A program made the translations under genes and the position numbers. A stretch of DNA of 64,000 bases from Hamadaea flava. GTDB lineage: Bacteria > Actinomycetota > Actinomycetes > Mycobacteriales > Micromonosporaceae. Positions 60,415 to 64,000 of the stretch are shown here, piece after piece (within the stretch, counting starts at the first letter, position 1; each line of letters starts with the position of its first letter). The notes beneath the pieces are model-generated. The model saw only the letters and a program-made list of their open reading frames with translations. It was not told the origin of the DNA and did not search any database. The stretch covers positions 7,130,001-7,194,000 of the forward strand of contig NZ_JAMZDZ010000001.1 in the NCBI RefSeq assembly GCF_024172085.1, in the 5' to 3' direction.

Positions 60415-60556
60415 TTCGCGGCATAGACACGCGATAGGCGGCTTTGAGTCCGCTTCAAGGTTTGAGTAGGTTACTGGTACGGGTAGACCGGAAATCAGGC
60501 CGGCCATGACGGGCTGGCTGGGGTCTACGCGGATCAGCAAAGCGAGGCAACGCACT

Positions 60557-61684
60557 GTGAATCGCAGCGGTGACGAGCAGGCCGTGGACCCCCAGACCAA
60601 GACCACCCGCCCCCGCAGCCGATATGTCGACACGCTGCGTGCAGTCGCGATCACTCGGGTGTTTCTTCATCACACGCTGTGGATCAGCTGGCTGGCGGTG
60701 TTGTTCCCGTCGATGTTCGTGATGTTCGGGCTGGCCGGGGCGATGACCGCGGCGTCGCTCGAACGCAAGGGACCCGCCCCGACGGTACGCTCCCGGCTGC
60801 GCCGGACCCTGCCCCCGCTGTGGGCGCTCGCGGCGGTGGCGATCCCGTTGATGCTGATCAACGGCTGGCAGCACGACACGACCAACCCGCTGCGCTGGCA
60901 GGACCTGCTGTACTGGGTGCTGCCGCTGGCCAACCCGCCCGCGAGTTCCTGGGGCGGCGCGTTCACGCTGGCCCTGTGGTACATCCGGGCGTACATCTGG
61001 TTCGTCCTGCTGTCGCCGATCTTCTGGTGGTTCTTCCAGCGCTGGCCGGTCAAGACCCTGGTCGCCCCGCTGACCGGCGCGGTCCTGCTGTACTCGCCGC
61101 TGGTCCCGCTGCCGGTCAACCGGGTCGGCGACGTCATGTGGTCGACGGCGTCCTACGGCACAGCGTGGATGCTCGGGTTCGCGCGGCACACCCGGCTGCT
61201 GGACCGGATCCCGGTCTGGGTGTGCGCGGCGGCGGCCGGCGTACTCGGTGTCGCGGGCTACTTCTGGGGCGCGGGGCAGGGCGGCTTCCCGTTCGCCGAC
61301 CCGATCGCGGAAACCTTGTGGGGCACCGGTTTCGTGCTGCTGGCGTTGCGCGCCCGGCCGACCCTGGCCTGGCTGGACCGGTTCCCGAGACTGGCACGCC
61401 TGGTCAGCGCGTTCAACGCGCGCGCGATCACGATCTACGTCTGGCAGCTGCCGGTGCTGTTCCTGACCGGCGCGCTGCTCCAGTACGCCGGGATCACCCC
61501 GCTGACGACCGAGATGAAGATCGCGTCGTTGCTGGTCGGGGCCCCGCTGACGGCGTTGGCCGTGCTGGCCGTCGGCTGGGTCGAGGACATCGCCGCCCGG
61601 CGACGCCCGGCCCTGGTGCCCGCCGTCCCCTCGCCGCGCTCGGCTCCCGCTGGGCAGCCCGCGCCGGCTGCCGCCTCCGCCTGA
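60557..61684 (+). CDS. Acyltransferase family 3-like membrane protein
   Basis: About 375 residues with roughly ten membrane helices. The N-terminus has RYVDTLRAVAITRVFLHHTLW, where the His-Thr-Leu resembles the catalytic histidine region of acyltransferase-3 (OafA/WecH-like) proteins. It may O-acylate a cell-surface sugar or a small molecule. GTG 60557 is preferred on base composition; ATG 60506 would add 17 residues. A Pro/Ala-rich C-terminal tail is cytoplasmic. A long palindrome follows the stop. Confidence 0.82.
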   Translation: MNRSGDEQAVDPQTKTTRPRSRYVDTLRAVAITRVFLHHTLWISWLAVLFPSMFVMFGLAGAMTAASLERKGPAPTVRSRLRRTLPPLWALAAVAIPLMLINGWQHDTTNPLRWQDLLYWVLPLANPPASSWGGAFTLALWYIRAYIWFVLLSPIFWWFFQRWPVKTLVAPLTGAVLLYSPLVPLPVNRVGDVMWSTASYGTAWMLGFARHTRLLDRIPVWVCAAAAGVLGVAGYFWGAGQGGFPFADPIAETLWGTGFVLLALRARPTLAWLDRFPRLARLVSAFNARAITIYVWQLPVLFLTGALLQYAGITPLTTEMKIASLLVGAPLTALAVLAVGWVEDIAARRRPALVPAVPSPRSAPAGQPAPAAASA

Positions 61685-61695
61685 CCCTGTTTCCC

Positions 61696-61754
61696 GCAGA
61701 TCACGGGTACGCATGCTTTCCCGGCCGGCGGAAGCATGCGTACCCGTGATCTGC
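61696..61754. terminator. Long near-perfect palindrome
   Basis: Arms of about 24 bases, sharing GATCACGGGTACGCATGC on one strand and its complement on the other, pair with a single extra T; the loop is CCGGCCGGCG. It starts 12 bases after the acyltransferase stop codon and is the strongest hairpin in the window. A terminator role or a mobile palindrome is likely. Confidence 0.78.
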
Positions 61755-61818
61755 ATCGAACCGGCGGGCGTCGGGAAGGCGACTGACCGCCGCCGCCGCA
61801 TGGCCGAGCATGATCGGC

Positions 61819-62880
61819 ATGCGACGCTTCCTCGCCTCCGCGCTCGCCGTCGGTTCGACGGCCGCCGTCCTGCTCGTGAGCCCGGCCGCACAGGCGGCGG
61901 TCCAGGTGGACGGGTACGTGTGGGCGTACCAGCCGTCGTCGGCGAGCTACACCGCGGCCAGCGGGTACGAACGCAACTCCACCGGCGGCGCGGTCGCGAT
62001 CACCCGTAGTTCCGCCGGGGTCTACTCGGTGCGGTTCGCCGGGATGGCCGTCGGCGGGGGAGTCGCCCAGGTCCGCCCGTACGGCTCGGGCAATACAGCG
62101 ATCTGCACGCTCGCGAGCTGGCTGGCGATCGGTGCCGACGAGGTCCTCAGCGTCCGCTGCTTCACCGCCGCCGGGGTGCCGGCCGACTCGTACTTCGTCG
62201 CGCACTTCACCAACCGGACCGCGGCGTACGGGACGTTCGCGTACTTCTGGGCGCACGACGCGTACTCCGCGACGCCGTACACGCCGAGCACCGCGTACTC
62301 CTACGACTCCACCGGCGGGTCGCCGCTGGCGTGGCGGCAGTCGCAAGGCGTGTACATGGTGCAGATCCCGACCGTCGACGCGCACTATCCGGCCGACAAC
62401 GACGACGGGCACTACCAGATCACCGCGTACGGGACGACCGCGGTGCGCTGCGAGGTCCACGGCGAGAACGACGAGACGCCCACCCCGATCGGCGTCTTCT
62501 GCGTCGACGCCAACGGCAACCCCGCCGACACGCGCTTCTCGGTCAGCTACTCGCGCGGGGTCAACGTCCTGGGCACGACGACCACGCGCGGCAACGCGTA
62601 CTTCCGGCATTCCTGGGGCGATCCCGCCTCGTACTACGCGACGGGCTTCTGGAACACCGGCGGCACGCCCACGGTCACCTACCTCGCCGTCGGCCGCTAC
62701 CGGGTCACCTTCCCCGGCCTTTCCATTCCCTACGGGTACGCCCAGAGCGGCTCGCGGGGCGATCCGTCCACGTACTGCGCGACCGCGTACTGGGGGTCCA
62801 ATGCCGTGACGGTGAACTGCTACAACAACGTCACCGACACGTACGCCGACTCGGACTTCACCGTGGCGTTCACCAGTTGA
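61819..62880 (+). CDS. Secreted protein with three repeated domains
   Basis: The 353-residue protein has a signal peptide (RRFLASALAVGSTAAVLLVSPAAQA) and then three similar domains of about 105 residues (~30-130, ~135-240, ~245-353). Each has Tyr/Trp-rich strands (YVWAYQPSSASY, YFWAHDAYSA, YFRHSWGDPASY), a GVYSVRF-like strand and a cysteine pair (CTLASW...VRCF, VRCEV...VFCVD, YCATAYW...VNCY), suggesting an extracellular all-beta disulphide-bonded fold. No catalytic motif is seen. Two further ATGs are possible; 61819 best fits the signal peptide. Confidence 0.65.
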   Translation: MRRFLASALAVGSTAAVLLVSPAAQAAVQVDGYVWAYQPSSASYTAASGYERNSTGGAVAITRSSAGVYSVRFAGMAVGGGVAQVRPYGSGNTAICTLASWLAIGADEVLSVRCFTAAGVPADSYFVAHFTNRTAAYGTFAYFWAHDAYSATPYTPSTAYSYDSTGGSPLAWRQSQGVYMVQIPTVDAHYPADNDDGHYQITAYGTTAVRCEVHGENDETPTPIGVFCVDANGNPADTRFSVSYSRGVNVLGTTTTRGNAYFRHSWGDPASYYATGFWNTGGTPTVTYLAVGRYRVTFPGLSIPYGYAQSGSRGDPSTYCATAYWGSNAVTVNCYNNVTDTYADSDFTVAFTS

Positions 62881-62937
62881 CGAGGTATTAAGCGCTCAGC
62901 GAACGCCGCCGGGTGAAGATCGCGCTAGCGTCGAACG

Positions 62938-64000
62938 GTGACGAACACACCGGAAGGTCTCCCGCGGACGCTGGGCGAGCTGCGCGCCGCCGGCCACCGC
63001 TATCGCACCGTCAAGGAGGAGCTCCGGGAGAACCTGCTGGCCCGGATGCGCTCGGGTGAGCAGCGGTTCCCGGGGATCGTCGGCTACGACGACACCGTGC
63101 TGCCCGAGGTCGAGCGGGCGCTGCTGGCCGGGCACGACATGGTGCTGCTCGGCGAGCGCGGCCAGGGCAAGACCCGGCTCATCCGTACGCTGATCGAACT
63201 GCTCGACGAGTGGACGCCGGTGATCGCCGGCTCCGAGCTGAACGAGCACCCGATGCACCCGATCAGCCCCGGGTCGGTGCGGCTGGCCGAGGAGTTCGGC
63301 GACGCGCTGCGCGTGACCTGGCTGCACCGGTCGCAGCGCTACGGCGAGAAGCTGGCCACCCCGGACACCAGCGTCGGCGACCTGATCGGCGACGTCGACC
63401 CGATCCGCATCGCCCAGGGGCGTACGCTCGGCGACCCGGAGACCATCCATTTCGGACTCGTGCCGCGTACCAATCGGGGCGTCTTCGCCGTGAACGAACT
63501 GCCCGACCTGGCCGAGCGAATCCAGGTGTCGCTGCTGAACGTGCTCGAAGAGCGGGACGTACAGATCCGTGGCTACCAGCTGCGGCTGCCGCTGGACCTG
63601 TTCCTGGTGGCCAGCGCGAACCCCGAGGACTACACCAACCGGGGCCGGATCATCACCCCGCTGAAGGACCGCTTCGGCGCCGAGATCCGTACGCACTACC
63701 CGATCGACCTGGAGCTGGAGCTGGACCTGATCCGGCAGGAGGCGGCCCTGGTCGCGCCGGTGCCCGAGCACGTGCTGGAGGTGCTGGCGCGGTTCGCCCG
63801 CAACGTCCGCGAGTCGCCGTCGGTCGACCAGCGCTCCGGCGTCTCCGCGCGGTTCGCGATCGCCGCGGCCGAGACGGTCGCCGCGTCGGCGCTGCGTCGC
63901 GCTGGGCTGCTGGGCGAGGCCGAGCCGGTGGCGCGCATCGGCGACACCGTGTCGGTGACCAGCACGCTGCGTGGCAAGGTCGAGTTCGAGAGCGGTGAGG
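62938..64000 (+). CDS. MoxR/magnesium-chelatase-like AAA ATPase (partial)
   Basis: The gene starts with GTG at 62938 and continues past the window edge; 354 codons are visible. Walker A is GERGQGKTR near residue 70, Walker B VFAVNELPDLAERIQ, and a sensor region ASANPEDYTNRGRIITPLKDR follows. It resembles actinomycete Mg-chelatase ChlI-type ATPases, which usually pair with a downstream vWA protein; that gene would lie beyond the window. The client is unknown. Confidence 0.85.
   Translation, partial: MTNTPEGLPRTLGELRAAGHRYRTVKEELRENLLARMRSGEQRFPGIVGYDDTVLPEVERALLAGHDMVLLGERGQGKTRLIRTLIELLDEWTPVIAGSELNEHPMHPISPGSVRLAEEFGDALRVTWLHRSQRYGEKLATPDTSVGDLIGDVDPIRIAQGRTLGDPETIHFGLVPRTNRGVFAVNELPDLAERIQVSLLNVLEERDVQIRGYQLRLPLDLFLVASANPEDYTNRGRIITPLKDRFGAEIRTHYPIDLELELDLIRQEAALVAPVPEHVLEVLARFARNVRESPSVDQRSGVSARFAIAAAETVAASALRRAGLLGEAEPVARIGDTVSVTSTLRGKVEFESGE

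Overview
The window is very GC-rich DNA from a high-GC Gram-positive bacterium. The mycothiol ligase MshC, F420-type enzymes, LacI and GntR regulators, DUF3090/SCO1664 proteins, a roadblock protein beside a conservon-like kinase, and many GTG starts all point to an actinomycete. The frequent GCGTACGC octamer and gene repertoire are most compatible with Micromonosporaceae (inference). No rRNA, CRISPR array, complete transposase or integrase was seen.

Layout. 0-5 kb: intergenic palindromes and a minisatellite, a membrane hydrolase, a fused anthranilate synthase under a trp attenuator, and a reduced conservon (histidine-kinase-like plus roadblock). 5-15 kb, minus strand: a cell-envelope cluster of FN3/propeller protein, MoxR ATPase, DUF58, transglutaminase-like protein and membrane pseudokinase, where the last two lack catalytic residues, plus a TPR/FN3 membrane protein. 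15.6-24.5 kb: an ABC importer, a LacI repressor and a clan-A glycoside hydrolase. The importer and hydrolase promoters share an identical 34-bp promoter/operator, so this is a sugar-uptake regulon. 24.6-33.4 kb: secreted SGNH lipase twins, M20 peptidase, aldo/keto reductase, LLM oxidoreductase, UppP and a histidine phosphatase. 33.4-39 kb: HtrA-like protease, MOSC protein, ArsR-like regulator with GNAT, then SCO1664/DUF3090 and mshC. 39-47.3 kb: degenerate cyclophilin, MFS, Hsp20, GntR, PAC2 and MetH.

47.3-53.1 kb looks accessory. It holds small or broken genes, diverged repeats, 15-bp minisatellites, an aminoglycoside-phosphotransferase-like gene and a tRNA-shaped RNA locus whose anticodon arm is replaced by a long hairpin. 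53-64 kb: an MFS gene with an unusual regulator and a GTCAAC-N5-GTTGAC operator, an orphan single-chain PheRS-like enzyme, UspA, an M3 peptidase, a molybdopterin/flavin redox operon, an acyltransferase, a secreted triple-repeat protein, and the start of an AAA ATPase gene cut by the window edge.

Most notable items for follow-up are the tRNA-like locus (48559-48687), the PheRS-like enzyme (54269-55378), the duplicated LacI promoter/operator (21.2 and 24.4 kb), the degenerate transglutaminase/pseudokinase pair, and a set of GATC-bearing intergenic palindromes. All functional calls are from reading the sequence; no database search was run.
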